NCBI RefSeq assembly: GCF_000746845.1
Contig: NZ_KN050846.1
Coordinates: forward strand, 1,247,394-1,311,393
DNA length: 64,000 nucleotides
Source: Altibacter lentus
GTDB taxonomy: Bacteria; Bacteroidota; Bacteroidia; Flavobacteriales; Flavobacteriaceae
Direction of reading: 5' to 3'
A program made the translations under genes and the position numbers. Shown here piece by piece: positions 1-7,646 of this stretch (its first letter is position 1; each line of letters opens with the position of its first letter). The notes below the pieces were generated by a model. It ran no database searches, had not been told where the DNA came from, and saw only the letters and a program-made list of their open reading frames with translations.

Positions 1-27
1 CGCACACCGTAACTCGTAAATTTCAGA

Positions 28-203
28 GTGGTAGATCACGCTTGCGGCGTGACGACATTCCACTCTTTAGAGCGGGAGATCACGCTTGCGGCGTGACGAC
101 ATTCCACTCTTTGGAGCGGGAGATCACGCTTGCGGCGTGACGACATTCCACTCTTTGGAGCGGGAGATCACGCTTGCGGCGTGACGACATTCCACTCTTT
201 GGA
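28..203. repeat. 44-bp tandem repeat, four units, derived from the tRNA-Gly 3' part
   Basis: Four contiguous units of exactly 44 bp (28-71, 72-115, 116-159, 160-203) abut the 3' end of tRNA-Gly. Read on the minus strand, each unit resembles the 3' part of a tRNA: GTCG, a six-pair stem with a 7-base loop where the T-arm sits (TCACG / CGTGA), then CTCCCGCTCCA, which copies the tRNA-Gly acceptor strand plus CCA. The T-loop is CCGCAAG instead of a TTCRANY type, so these are not functional tRNAs. The unit furthest from the tRNA (28-71) has decayed at both edges. No spacers are present, so this is not a CRISPR array. Confidence 0.9.
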
Positions 204-275
204 GCGGGAGACCGGGTTCGAACCGGCGACATTCAGCTTGGAAGGCTGACGCTCTACCAACTGAGCTACTCCCGC
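200..275 (-). tRNA. tRNA-Gly (anticodon TCC)
   Basis: The reverse strand folds as a full cloverleaf: acceptor GCGGGAG pairs with CTCCCGC, D-arm AGCTCAGTTGGTAGAGC, anticodon loop CTTCCAA giving TCC, and T-loop TTCGAAC. The discriminator T is followed by an encoded CCA (positions 200-202), unlike the other two tRNAs here, which lack CCA. It is the last of three tRNAs transcribed away from hpf. The immediately following DNA is a tandem repeat that copies its 3' end. Confidence 0.97.
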
Positions 276-428
276 GTTTATCTGAAATTATTTCAGAATG
301 GTATTATCAAAATTTCAAAGTGGATTACTAACCAAGGTTTGTGATCCTGTTCGGGTGACTCCGAACACAACTTTAAATCGCACTTTTACAAAAGCGAGCT
401 TTTGACTTCTGCTTATTTAAAATTTATG

Positions 429-510
<82 letters not shown>

Positions 511-547
511 AAACCCTTTATTTTAAAGAACTTTCTCTTTTTCAGAG

Positions 548-621
548 AGCCGATGGAGGGACTCGAACCCACGACCTGCTGATTACAAATCAGCTGCTCT
601 AGCCAGCTGAGCTACATCGGC
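548..621 (-). tRNA. tRNA-Thr (anticodon TGT)
   Basis: Standard cloverleaf on the minus strand: acceptor GCCGATG pairs with CATCGGC, anticodon loop TTTGTAA giving TGT, T-loop TTCGAGT. No CCA is encoded. It is the first tRNA after the promoter at 672-701 and the hpf terminator. Confidence 0.97.
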
Positions 622-642
622 TTTTGAACGACTTTTTAGCCA

Positions 643-670
643 TAAAAAAGTCCGCTATTTCTAACGGACT
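643..670 (-). terminator. Terminator downstream of hpf, overlapping the tRNA promoter start region
   Basis: Perfect six-pair hairpin AGTCCG / CGGACT (loop 655-664) followed on the minus strand by six T. It lies between hpf and tRNA-Thr. Its 5' arm (665-670) coincides with the expected start point of the promoter at 672-701. Confidence 0.75.
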
Positions 671-671
671 G

Positions 672-701
672 CAAATGTATAGAATTTATTTTTTCTACAA
701 A
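672..701 (-). promoter_or_regulatory. Promoter of the tRNA-Thr/Tyr/Gly transcript
   Basis: On the minus strand TTTG (701-698) is followed after 18 bp by TACATTTG (679-672), a perfect match to the Bacteroidota -33/-7 consensus (TTTG, TAnnTTTG). Initiation is expected around 665-667, upstream of tRNA-Thr. Confidence 0.7.
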
Positions 702-721
702 ACTTTTTTTAAAAAATAATC

Positions 722-1024
722 TTATAAATACGCTCTTTGTTTATGCTTGCGTTTTTTGAGCTGTCTCTCCAGCGAATGAATGCACTCATCGGTACCTAAC
801 TCGAAGGTCCTGGCTTCTTTTTTTACGATAAGATCGTCACCGGGAACACTGAGTAAAATCTCAACGATTTTGTTTTGCTTTTCACTGGTCTTCTGAACTT
901 TCAGAAACACGTCTGCGAATACAATCTTGTCATAGAATTGCTCCAGTTTATTTAGCTTACGCTCTATAAAGTGAATCAATTTTACATCGGCCGCAAAATT
1001 TGGGGTTTGCACATTTACCTTCAT
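722..1024 (-). CDS. hpf: Ribosome hibernation-promoting factor, HPF/YfiA (RaiA) family
   Basis: A 100-residue protein of the short HPF type, without the long-form C-terminal dimerisation domain. The N-terminus (MKVNVQTPNF) and the pattern of basic strands and helices, with a Lys/Arg-rich end (QLKKRKHKQR), fit this family. By family knowledge it binds the decoding region of the 30S subunit in stationary phase and inactivates ribosomes. It follows the xerC-type gene on the same strand, 24 bp away, so the two are probably cotranscribed. A terminator and then three tRNAs follow it. Family assignment is firm; the regulatory inputs are not visible. Confidence 0.93.
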   Translation of the reverse strand: MKVNVQTPNFAADVKLIHFIERKLNKLEQFYDKIVFADVFLKVQKTSEKQNKIVEILLSVPGDDLIVKKEARTFELGTDECIHSLERQLKKRKHKQRAYL

Positions 1025-1048
1025 ACGCGATAGAATTAAAGTTCGTAC

Positions 1049-1939
1049 TTATTTTGAATTTCGGGGATGCGAGTTCTTGTACACTTCTTTGAGTGTTGCA
1101 ATACTGTTGTGAGTATAAACTTGCGTAGAGGCCAAACTCGAATGCCCAAGCAGTTCTTTGACTGCGTTTAAATCTGCTCCTTCATTTAAAAGATGTGTTG
1201 CAAAAGAATGCCGTAAAATATGGGGACTCCTTTTTACTTTTTCCGATGCTTTACTAAAATAGCTATTTATTATTCTGTAGACAAGCGTTTCATATATTTT
1301 AACGCCCTTAACGGAAAGGAAAAGATATTCGGGATCTGAAATATGCTCCAACTGCTCCCTGTACCGAAGGTAGTTTGAGAGCGTTAAACAAACGGAAGGC
1401 AATAACGGGATAATGCGCTCTTTATTTCTTTTACCCAGCACTTTAAGGTTTTTTTCTGTCGCGGATATATTTTTTAGTTTAATGTGCACGAGTTCGGTTC
1501 GACGCATTCCTGTAGAATAGAACAATTCGACCATGAGCTTGTTTCGAACACCTTCAAAATCGTTTGCAGTTTCCAAAGCATCTAAAACCTGTGTTACTTC
1601 TTTTTCTGAAAAGGGCACTTGTAGTTTTTTACTTGTCTTTAAAGCTCTATGCTTCAGCAGGGGGTTGATCTCGATCTGCTTGGTCTTCAGTAAAAATTTA
1701 TAGTAGGTTCTCAAAGAGGAAACCTTTCGGTTCACACTTCGGTTTGAAATACCTGTATCTACCAACGAAACAATCCAGCTGCGTATCACTGGATAATTCA
1801 CATCCTTAATAGTACTATAACCGAATTCTGCCCGGGCGAAAGTTAAAAAACACTCAAGATCGTGCGTATATGCCACTACTGTATTAGCAGCATACTTCTT
1901 TTCTAAGGTTAAGTAATCAATAAAATCTGAAAAGGGCAT
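1049..1939 (-). CDS. xerC: Tyrosine recombinase (XerC/XerD type)
   Basis: A 296-residue integrase/recombinase with an N-terminal SAM-like core-binding domain (about 1-85) and a C-terminal catalytic domain. The catalytic set is complete: Arg146 in TGMRRTEL, Lys170, His240 and Arg243 in HILRHSF, His266 in LGH, and the nucleophile Tyr275 in QVYTH. Length and lack of extra domains match chromosome-dimer-resolution recombinases rather than phage or conjugative-transposon integrases. The location between rpsU and hpf is a conserved chromosomal setting in flavobacteria and argues for the housekeeping role at dif. XerC versus XerD cannot be decided from sequence alone. Confidence 0.88.
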   Translation of the reverse strand: MPFSDFIDYLTLEKKYAANTVVAYTHDLECFLTFARAEFGYSTIKDVNYPVIRSWIVSLVDTGISNRSVNRKVSSLRTYYKFLLKTKQIEINPLLKHRALKTSKKLQVPFSEKEVTQVLDALETANDFEGVRNKLMVELFYSTGMRRTELVHIKLKNISATEKNLKVLGKRNKERIIPLLPSVCLTLSNYLRYREQLEHISDPEYLFLSVKGVKIYETLVYRIINSYFSKASEKVKRSPHILRHSFATHLLNEGADLNAVKELLGHSSLASTQVYTHNSIATLKEVYKNSHPRNSK

Positions 1940-1990
1940 AGAGGATTGTTGGATTCTCTGCTAAAGATACAAATTGTAATTTAGGGATAT

Positions 1991-2021
1991 AAAAAAATCC
2001 GCCGGAAGGAACCGGCGGATC
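1991..2021 (-). terminator. Intrinsic terminator of rpsU
   Basis: A strong GC-rich hairpin with arms ATCCGCCGG / CCGGCGGAT is followed on the minus strand by seven T. It lies directly after the rpsU stop and before the xerC-type gene, so rpsU is probably a monocistronic unit. Confidence 0.85.
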
Positions 2022-2048
2022 TTATTGTATGAAAGGAACGGAATGGAC

Positions 2049-2243
2049 CTAGATCTCTTCCGCGTCTCTTAGTCCTTGAATGTATTGTGCTTTTTGAATT
2101 TGCGCTCTACGCTCTACTGAGGGTTTTGTGAAAGCTTGACGCTTACGCAATTGGCGCATCGTTCCTGTACGGTCAAATTTACGCTTAAATCTCTTTAGCG
2201 CTCTATCGATATTTTCTCCGTCTTTTACTGGTATTATTAACAT
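2049..2243 (-). CDS. rpsU: 30S ribosomal protein bS21
   Basis: A 64-residue protein starting MLIIPVKDGENIDRALKRFK, a typical bS21 N-terminus, with a basic helical body. A longer frame begins 11 codons upstream, but the ATG at 2243 is preceded by a full Shine-Dalgarno sequence at ideal spacing and is the family start. In Bacteroidota, bS21 with bS6 and bS18 is known to hide the anti-Shine-Dalgarno tail of 16S rRNA. The gene has its own promoter (2274-2281) and terminator (1991-2021). Confidence 0.96.
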   Translation of the reverse strand: MLIIPVKDGENIDRALKRFKRKFDRTGTMRQLRKRQAFTKPSVERRAQIQKAQYIQGLRDAEEI

Positions 2244-2250
2244 AGTGACA

Positions 2251-2281
2251 TCACCTCCTCTCTTTTGGAGGGGCAAAATTA
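2251..2281 (-). promoter_or_regulatory. rpsU promoter and exceptional Shine-Dalgarno with a possible sequestering stem
   Basis: On the minus strand TAATTTTG (2281-2274) fits the -7 consensus. AGGAGGTGA (2259-2251) lies 7 nt before the ATG and matches the 16S 3' end over nine bases, which is rare in this phylum. An upstream CCTCC (2271-2267) could pair with GGAGG (2258-2254) and hide the site. The predicted start point falls near 2268, so part of that arm might be missing from the mRNA. Confidence 0.75.
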
Positions 2282-2330
2282 ATCATATTATTTTAGAAAT
2301 AAACTATAATGCACTAATTTTTTATTGAAA

Positions 2331-3758
2331 TTATTGCTTGAATAAGGTAGCTCTTTTACTTAGGTCCTGAATGAGCTTCTGTTCTTCTTCGCTTTCCAAG
2401 AGCACATTATAGTTTTTCCAGAACTCCTTGTTATAAGGTCGGGAAGTAAAGATATCCTGAGACCATTCTGTTTGTAGTGCTTCAAAAATAAGTTCGGGGT
2501 CTTGAATGATCTTTGTGAAGACAATTTCCTGTATCGTATAATAGTATTGCTCGTCCTTGCTCCTGCCGGATTCTTCCAGATTTTTTTGCTGATCGGAAGA
2601 TCGGTCCCCAACATTCACCAGTTTGGGTGTTTCGTAATACACATAGCTTGGGTACATCTTATCGTTGTATTCCAGATAGGTCATTACCAGTTTATGATTT
2701 ATCTGAGTATCAAAAAGGCTTTTGCTTCGTGCCTTTTGAGCAGGAGATGCGGCCACGAGCTCGTACTCGATCTTTTTAAAGGCATAATTGTCCCAGTAGA
2801 TATACAACCAACCTCTAGGCTCATACCCCTCATTGTAGATATTTCGGGTATTTAGACCTACATAATCCTCTCCTTTAGAGATCTTGATCTTGTATAATTT
2901 TCTACCATCATCCACCAAGACAGTATCCACCTCAAATTGATGCATTTCCAAAAGATTCTCACCAAAAAGTGCGTTTCTCACGGTAGCATTGCGCAGAAAA
3001 TTAAGTCGTCCCTTAAAAAGATTGTCCAATCCGTTCACACGTCGGTCATTCCATTTAATAGCTTCAACTAGCGATGAAGTCTCTATGGTGTCACGCCGAA
3101 GCTGTTTTGATTTAAGGTCGATGTAGGGCGGATGGTTCTTTAAGTAAGAAGTATATGTATACAGGCTATCGACCTCCCTGAGATCATAGCTCTTTCTAAT
3201 TTCATCTACGTTGATCTTAAAATGTTCCTCGGCTCCCGAAGCGTATCCGGAATCATAGACGGTAATAGCACTTTCTATAAGCCATTTGTATTCCTTTTTA
3301 TTACGCTCTTTATGCCGCAAAAACCCCTTTTGCAAATAGGGTGTCCCCGGCAGGTTTCGGGACAATCGTTCGATGGCCTTTTGCACTACGCCATTCCCGG
3401 TAGTGGGGCGCGGATCTGCCACGAGAATCACTTCATCCAGAGAAGCGACATCTTCTGTTAGGAATATATCCATACTTGTGTCGAATTCGCTGATCACCGT
3501 TTCAAAGCTCTTATAACCAATGGACGAGACCACCAGGGTATCCTGCACATGTTCTTGCGGGACAACGAGAAGAAATTTACCATCAACATTGCTTACCGTC
3601 CCTATGGTTGTATTCTTAATATAGATACTGGCATTCTCGATTGGAAGATAGGTAGCAAAATCAACAACTTTGCTCTCTAGATCTATTTGCGCCAGGACAC
3701 TTGTGGATACACAAAAGATCAGTATACCGGTAATATGCCTAAAAAAGGAATTTTTCAT
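2331..3758 (-). CDS. Exported protein with CarboxypepD_reg-like domain
   Basis: A 475-residue protein with a signal peptide (cut near VLAQ, residue 23). A carboxypeptidase-regulatory-like beta-sandwich follows (about 24-115, with the signature pattern of ENASIYIKNTTIGTVSNVDG). A larger beta-rich region without a recognised catalytic motif makes up the rest. Such proteins are common in the Bacteroidota envelope, and the domain is also found at the N-terminus of TonB receptors, but no barrel or plug is apparent here. It is preceded by a short gap and stands alone on the minus strand. Function unknown. Confidence 0.8.
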   Translation of the reverse strand: MKNSFFRHITGILIFCVSTSVLAQIDLESKVVDFATYLPIENASIYIKNTTIGTVSNVDGKFLLVVPQEHVQDTLVVSSIGYKSFETVISEFDTSMDIFLTEDVASLDEVILVADPRPTTGNGVVQKAIERLSRNLPGTPYLQKGFLRHKERNKKEYKWLIESAITVYDSGYASGAEEHFKINVDEIRKSYDLREVDSLYTYTSYLKNHPPYIDLKSKQLRRDTIETSSLVEAIKWNDRRVNGLDNLFKGRLNFLRNATVRNALFGENLLEMHQFEVDTVLVDDGRKLYKIKISKGEDYVGLNTRNIYNEGYEPRGWLYIYWDNYAFKKIEYELVAASPAQKARSKSLFDTQINHKLVMTYLEYNDKMYPSYVYYETPKLVNVGDRSSDQQKNLEESGRSKDEQYYYTIQEIVFTKIIQDPELIFEALQTEWSQDIFTSRPYNKEFWKNYNVLLESEEEQKLIQDLSKRATLFKQ

Positions 3759-3828
3759 TCAATATTTTTCCTTAGATTAAAAATACCACGATCTGCCACA
3801 ATGGGTTAAGAACCCTTATTGTTCTGGA

Positions 3829-4995
3829 TCAAGTGGCTTTCTTGTATGCTTTTCCGTCGATCACCATCTTGGCTATGATCTCTCTCAGGATCTCCGAAGT
3901 TCCTCCTCCAATAGGCCCCAGCCTACTATCACGAAACAGCCTGGCCAATGGATACTCCTCCATATAACCATATCCTCCCAAGAATTGAAGGCATTCGTAC
4001 ATGACCTCATCAGATACTTTGGTGGATATCAATTTTGACATTGTGGCCTCTTTTACCACGTATTCTCCATCGTTCAAGCGCTTTGTTGTAACGTAATTAA
4101 AGGTCTTACATACTTCCACTTCGGTGGTGAGCTGTGCTACCCGATGACGCAAGGCCTGAAATTTGGAAATGCTTTTCCCAAAAGCCATACGGTCCTTCAT
4201 ATATTGAATGGTGTATTCCAATGCGAACTCGCTTCTGGCATGCGCATTGATCCCCATGATTAGGCGCTCTAATGCAAAATGCTGCATGATATAAGGAAAA
4301 CCTTGATTCTCCTCTCCCATGAGATTTTCAGCAGGGATCTTCACATTATCGAAAGCAATTTCTCCTGTATCGCTGGCTCGCCACCCTAATTTATCTAGTT
4401 TAGTGGCAGAAATTCCTTCCATATCTCTGTCTACGACAAAAATACTAATACCCTTATTTCCCAGGTCGGGTGCGGTTTTGGCGGCTACTATCAAATAATC
4501 GCTGTATACCCCATTGGTAATAAATGTCTTTGAACCGTTCAAGATGTAATGCCCCCCCTTCTTTACCGCAGTACTTCGCATCCCGGAAACGTCACTACCA
4601 CCAAAGGGCTCTGTAACACAAAGACAGCCTATCTTTTCACCGGTAATGCTTGGGGTCAGATACTTTTGCTTCTGCTCATGATTGCCTTCCTTGTTCAAAT
4701 GTGTCATCGCCAGATAGGCGTGCGCCCACATTGCGGCAGCAAATCCGCCGCTATTGATCTTTTGCAATTCTTCCAAAAAGATCACTGTATAGAACAGGTC
4801 CAGATCCATACCGCCGTACGCTTCAGGATAGTTGATACCAAAGTAGCCCATCTCTCCAAACTTTTCCCAAATGAAGCGTTCGATATGCCCGGTCTCTTCC
4901 CACTTTTCAATATGGGGTACCACCTCTTTTTGTAAAAAATCCTGAAAACTTTTTCTGAAAAAATCGTGCTCTTCTGTGAAGTACATCTTACTCAT
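3829..4995 (-). CDS. Acyl-CoA dehydrogenase
   Basis: A 388-residue FAD-dependent acyl-CoA dehydrogenase starting MSKMYFTEEHDFFRK. An in-frame start 17 codons upstream gives an atypical tail and would overlap the next gene. Family landmarks are the TEPFGGSDVSG flavin segment (about 129-139) and GGGTSEILREI near the C-terminus. The usual catalytic Glu before GTS is a Gly here, whereas FALERLIMG (Glu about 243) matches the isovaleryl/long-chain type, in which the catalytic base sits in that helix. It therefore probably oxidises a branched or long acyl-CoA; the substrate is inferred only. Confidence 0.9.
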   Translation of the reverse strand: MSKMYFTEEHDFFRKSFQDFLQKEVVPHIEKWEETGHIERFIWEKFGEMGYFGINYPEAYGGMDLDLFYTVIFLEELQKINSGGFAAAMWAHAYLAMTHLNKEGNHEQKQKYLTPSITGEKIGCLCVTEPFGGSDVSGMRSTAVKKGGHYILNGSKTFITNGVYSDYLIVAAKTAPDLGNKGISIFVVDRDMEGISATKLDKLGWRASDTGEIAFDNVKIPAENLMGEENQGFPYIMQHFALERLIMGINAHARSEFALEYTIQYMKDRMAFGKSISKFQALRHRVAQLTTEVEVCKTFNYVTTKRLNDGEYVVKEATMSKLISTKVSDEVMYECLQFLGGYGYMEEYPLARLFRDSRLGPIGGGTSEILREIIAKMVIDGKAYKKAT

Positions 4996-5038
4996 ATAAG
5001 CTGTTTTGGGTTTAGGGATAAGGACGTGTATGTCCGCT

Positions 5039-5911
5039 TTAGTCAACGGACAAATATAATTGAATTAGCTGTAACTTCTGGTTTGATAGTCCTTCTATTT
5101 TCTCCAATTCTGAAAAATCTGAAATCTGTTCGCGCAATTCTCGATATTCCCAGATGCGTTTTGCCAATTCGAAAGAAATACCCGGAATTGTTGCTATATC
5201 TGAAGCCGAAGCAGTGTTGAGATTCATCTTCGCGAGTGACCTGGGGGTTTTCACCGTAAATTGATCGAGCACCCTCCTAATTACCATGTTATCGAGGCCA
5301 TATACACTGTAAAGCTCTATATCCCCTGCAAATCCCCCCAGTTTCTCTCGGTAGCTCACAATGCGTTTCGACAGGGCTTCTCCTATACCATGTACTTCAC
5401 GTAGTTCGGCGGCTGTAGCGACGTTCAAATCGATCTTTTCGGCATAGGATATTGGGGTGTTATAGGTCTTCTTTTTTGCATAGGACGGTTTTGGGTTGGT
5501 CACCCAGTCCGGAAATTTAAAATAGGGCTGCAGGACGGCTAATAACGAATCTGATACCTTTGTCACCCGCTGAAAATCTGCGGCAGAATTAATCCATTGA
5601 TCCTGCTCCCGAAACAGTTTCAGTCTATCGAATTCTGTAGGTGTCATTCCTAACACGTACGCCTTATGATCGGTAATGAAATTAGGATTGAAGGGGTATT
5701 GTTTCGGTTTTCGACGTTCCAGTTCTACAGCTCGCAGGGAATCCAGTTCCTCCTGCAACTGTATTATTTTGGCTGAAGAAACATCCAGATGTGATGTTTC
5801 CGAAGTATCAATAAAATAATAAGCGGCCATCACTCCAACGATCAAGCTAACTAAAAGCAAAATCCCACTTCGCTCCTGTTTTGAAAACGTAAAGTGGGAT
5901 CTTAGCTTCAT
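5039..5911 (-). CDS. Helix-hairpin-helix (ComEA-like) protein with N-terminal membrane anchor
   Basis: A 290-residue protein. One transmembrane segment near the N-terminus (about 17-34, SGILLLVSLIVGVMAAYYF) is followed by a charged linker and two or three HhH modules. The clearest are IDLNVATAAELREVHGIG (about 160-177) and MNLNTASASDIATIPGI (about 228-244), the repeats found in ComEA-type DNA-binding proteins. It could bind DNA at the cell surface for uptake or be a structural HhH protein; no other competence gene is nearby. The stop lies 43 bp upstream of the acyl-CoA dehydrogenase start on the same strand, so they may be cotranscribed. Confidence 0.82.
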   Translation of the reverse strand: MKLRSHFTFSKQERSGILLLVSLIVGVMAAYYFIDTSETSHLDVSSAKIIQLQEELDSLRAVELERRKPKQYPFNPNFITDHKAYVLGMTPTEFDRLKLFREQDQWINSAADFQRVTKVSDSLLAVLQPYFKFPDWVTNPKPSYAKKKTYNTPISYAEKIDLNVATAAELREVHGIGEALSKRIVSYREKLGGFAGDIELYSVYGLDNMVIRRVLDQFTVKTPRSLAKMNLNTASASDIATIPGISFELAKRIWEYRELREQISDFSELEKIEGLSNQKLQLIQLYLSVD

Positions 5912-5926
5912 ATTATTTTACTTTTG

Positions 5927-7552
5927 TTACATGTGCTTTCTCAAGTCTTCCGCACCATCATCGATCGCTTCTGCCTTTTTACGAATAGCACTCATATAGC
6001 GATTTAATTCTTTTCGAACCACAGGGGTTAACAAGATAACCCCAATAATGTTTGGTACTACCATGGCAAAGATCATCGCATCTGAAAAATCGATCACGGC
6101 TCCCAAACTAATAGAGGCACCAACCACCACAAAGAACAGGAATAAGAATTTATAAACAAGGTCGGTAACACGACCTCTTCCGAAGAGATATTTCCACCCT
6201 TGCATCCCGTAATACGACCAAGAGATCATGGTCGAGAACGCGAATAAGATCACTGCAATCGTAAGAATGATGGAGAAATGGGGTATCACACTGTCAAACG
6301 CAACAGCGGTCAACTCCACCCCTTCGTTGATAGGTGTTCCATATTCCATGAACCCACCGTCGAAATTTGTGATAATGATTACCAGTGCCGTCATGGTACA
6401 GATCACCACGGTATCTACAAACGGCTCCAACAAGGCAACGATTCCTTCACTGGCAGGATATTTTGTTCTTACAGCAGAGTGCGCAATGGCAGCAGATCCT
6501 ACCCCGGCTTCGTTGGAGAAGGCCCCTCGACGGATTCCCTGTATCATAACTCCAATAAGCCCCCCGGCAATTCCTAGTCCGCTGAAGGCTCCCGTAAAGA
6601 TGAGGCTGAACGCATCGTCGATTAGGGTGAAATTAGCACCTAATATAATCAGGGCCGCCAACACATAGATCCCCGCCATGAACGGCACCACCTTTTCGGT
6701 TACTTTTGCAATTCTTTTAATACCTCCAATGATCACGACTGCTACAAGGATCGCCATAACGAATCCAAAATACATTCCGCCATTGGCATTCTCTATTTCA
6801 AATAATTTTATGAACTGTGCCGCTGCTTGATTGGCTTGAAACATATTTCCACCTCCAAACGAACCACCAATCACAAAGATAGCGAAGAGGATCGCGAGAA
6901 TTTTACCAAGCACTCCGGCACCTTTTTCACGAAGTCCTTTTGTAAGGTAGTACATAGGACCTCCGTATACTGTTCCGTCCGGTCCAACATCGCGGTATTT
7001 TACCCCGAGGGTACATTCGGCAAATTTTGAAGCCATCCCCAGTAACCCTGCAAGGATCATCCAAAAAGTTGCCCCGGGCCCTCCTATGGACAGTGCCACA
7101 GCAACTCCCGCAATATTTCCAAGACCTACCGTAGCAGATAGTGCTGCGGTCAAGGCCTGAAAGTGGGAAACCTCACCATCGGCACTATCGTCCCGAATGG
7201 TTTCAATGATATTCTCACCTTCATTATCGGTCATATCGCCGTACAACGTATCTACACCGTGTTTTTCAATATCTTCATATTTTCCTCTCACAACTTTGAT
7301 AGCGGTGCCAAAACCGGTAAAGTTGATGAGTTTAAAATAAATCGTAAAATAGACCGCACCTCCAATTAGCACAATAAGCACCCATGGGATCTTGAACTCT
7401 TCAGAAAAAGGTATCTCATAGAATATTCCCTCTACAAACCATCCGGTATAATCGCGAAAAGTAGCGTCGATCTTTTCGGAAGTACTTTGTTCTTGAGCAA
7501 AGGATAAAAGTGGGGTGAATATTGTAAATAGGGAAAGAAGAAGTTTCTTCAT
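5927..7552 (-). CDS. Sodium:alanine symporter, AGCS family
   Basis: A 541-residue polytopic membrane protein with about ten hydrophobic segments and the AGCS hallmark ATVGLGNIAGVAVAL (about 140-154), plus PGATFWMILAGLLGM and GGPMYYL. The N-terminus looks like a cleavable signal (ending SFAQ) before the first transmembrane helix, an extension common in Bacteroidota members. Family role: Na+-coupled uptake of alanine, glycine or a similar amino acid. A hydrophilic loop of about 60 residues (84-140) is longer than in enterobacterial members. It is followed after 15 bp by the HhH gene. Confidence 0.92.
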   Translation of the reverse strand: MKKLLLSLFTIFTPLLSFAQEQSTSEKIDATFRDYTGWFVEGIFYEIPFSEEFKIPWVLIVLIGGAVYFTIYFKLINFTGFGTAIKVVRGKYEDIEKHGVDTLYGDMTDNEGENIIETIRDDSADGEVSHFQALTAALSATVGLGNIAGVAVALSIGGPGATFWMILAGLLGMASKFAECTLGVKYRDVGPDGTVYGGPMYYLTKGLREKGAGVLGKILAILFAIFVIGGSFGGGNMFQANQAAAQFIKLFEIENANGGMYFGFVMAILVAVVIIGGIKRIAKVTEKVVPFMAGIYVLAALIILGANFTLIDDAFSLIFTGAFSGLGIAGGLIGVMIQGIRRGAFSNEAGVGSAAIAHSAVRTKYPASEGIVALLEPFVDTVVICTMTALVIIITNFDGGFMEYGTPINEGVELTAVAFDSVIPHFSIILTIAVILFAFSTMISWSYYGMQGWKYLFGRGRVTDLVYKFLFLFFVVVGASISLGAVIDFSDAMIFAMVVPNIIGVILLTPVVRKELNRYMSAIRKKAEAIDDGAEDLRKHM

Positions 7553-7646
7553 AATGGGTTTTTTAGTGAGACTATTTTTAAGCTAAGCAAGATGCTAAAA
7601 AAAAACACGAATTCAAATTTTTGAGCTGATAATTGTTAACGAAACC

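Noticed and set aside
28-203. CRISPR-like array at the window start
   Set aside because: The 44-bp units are directly adjacent with no spacers and contain tRNA 3'-end sequence.
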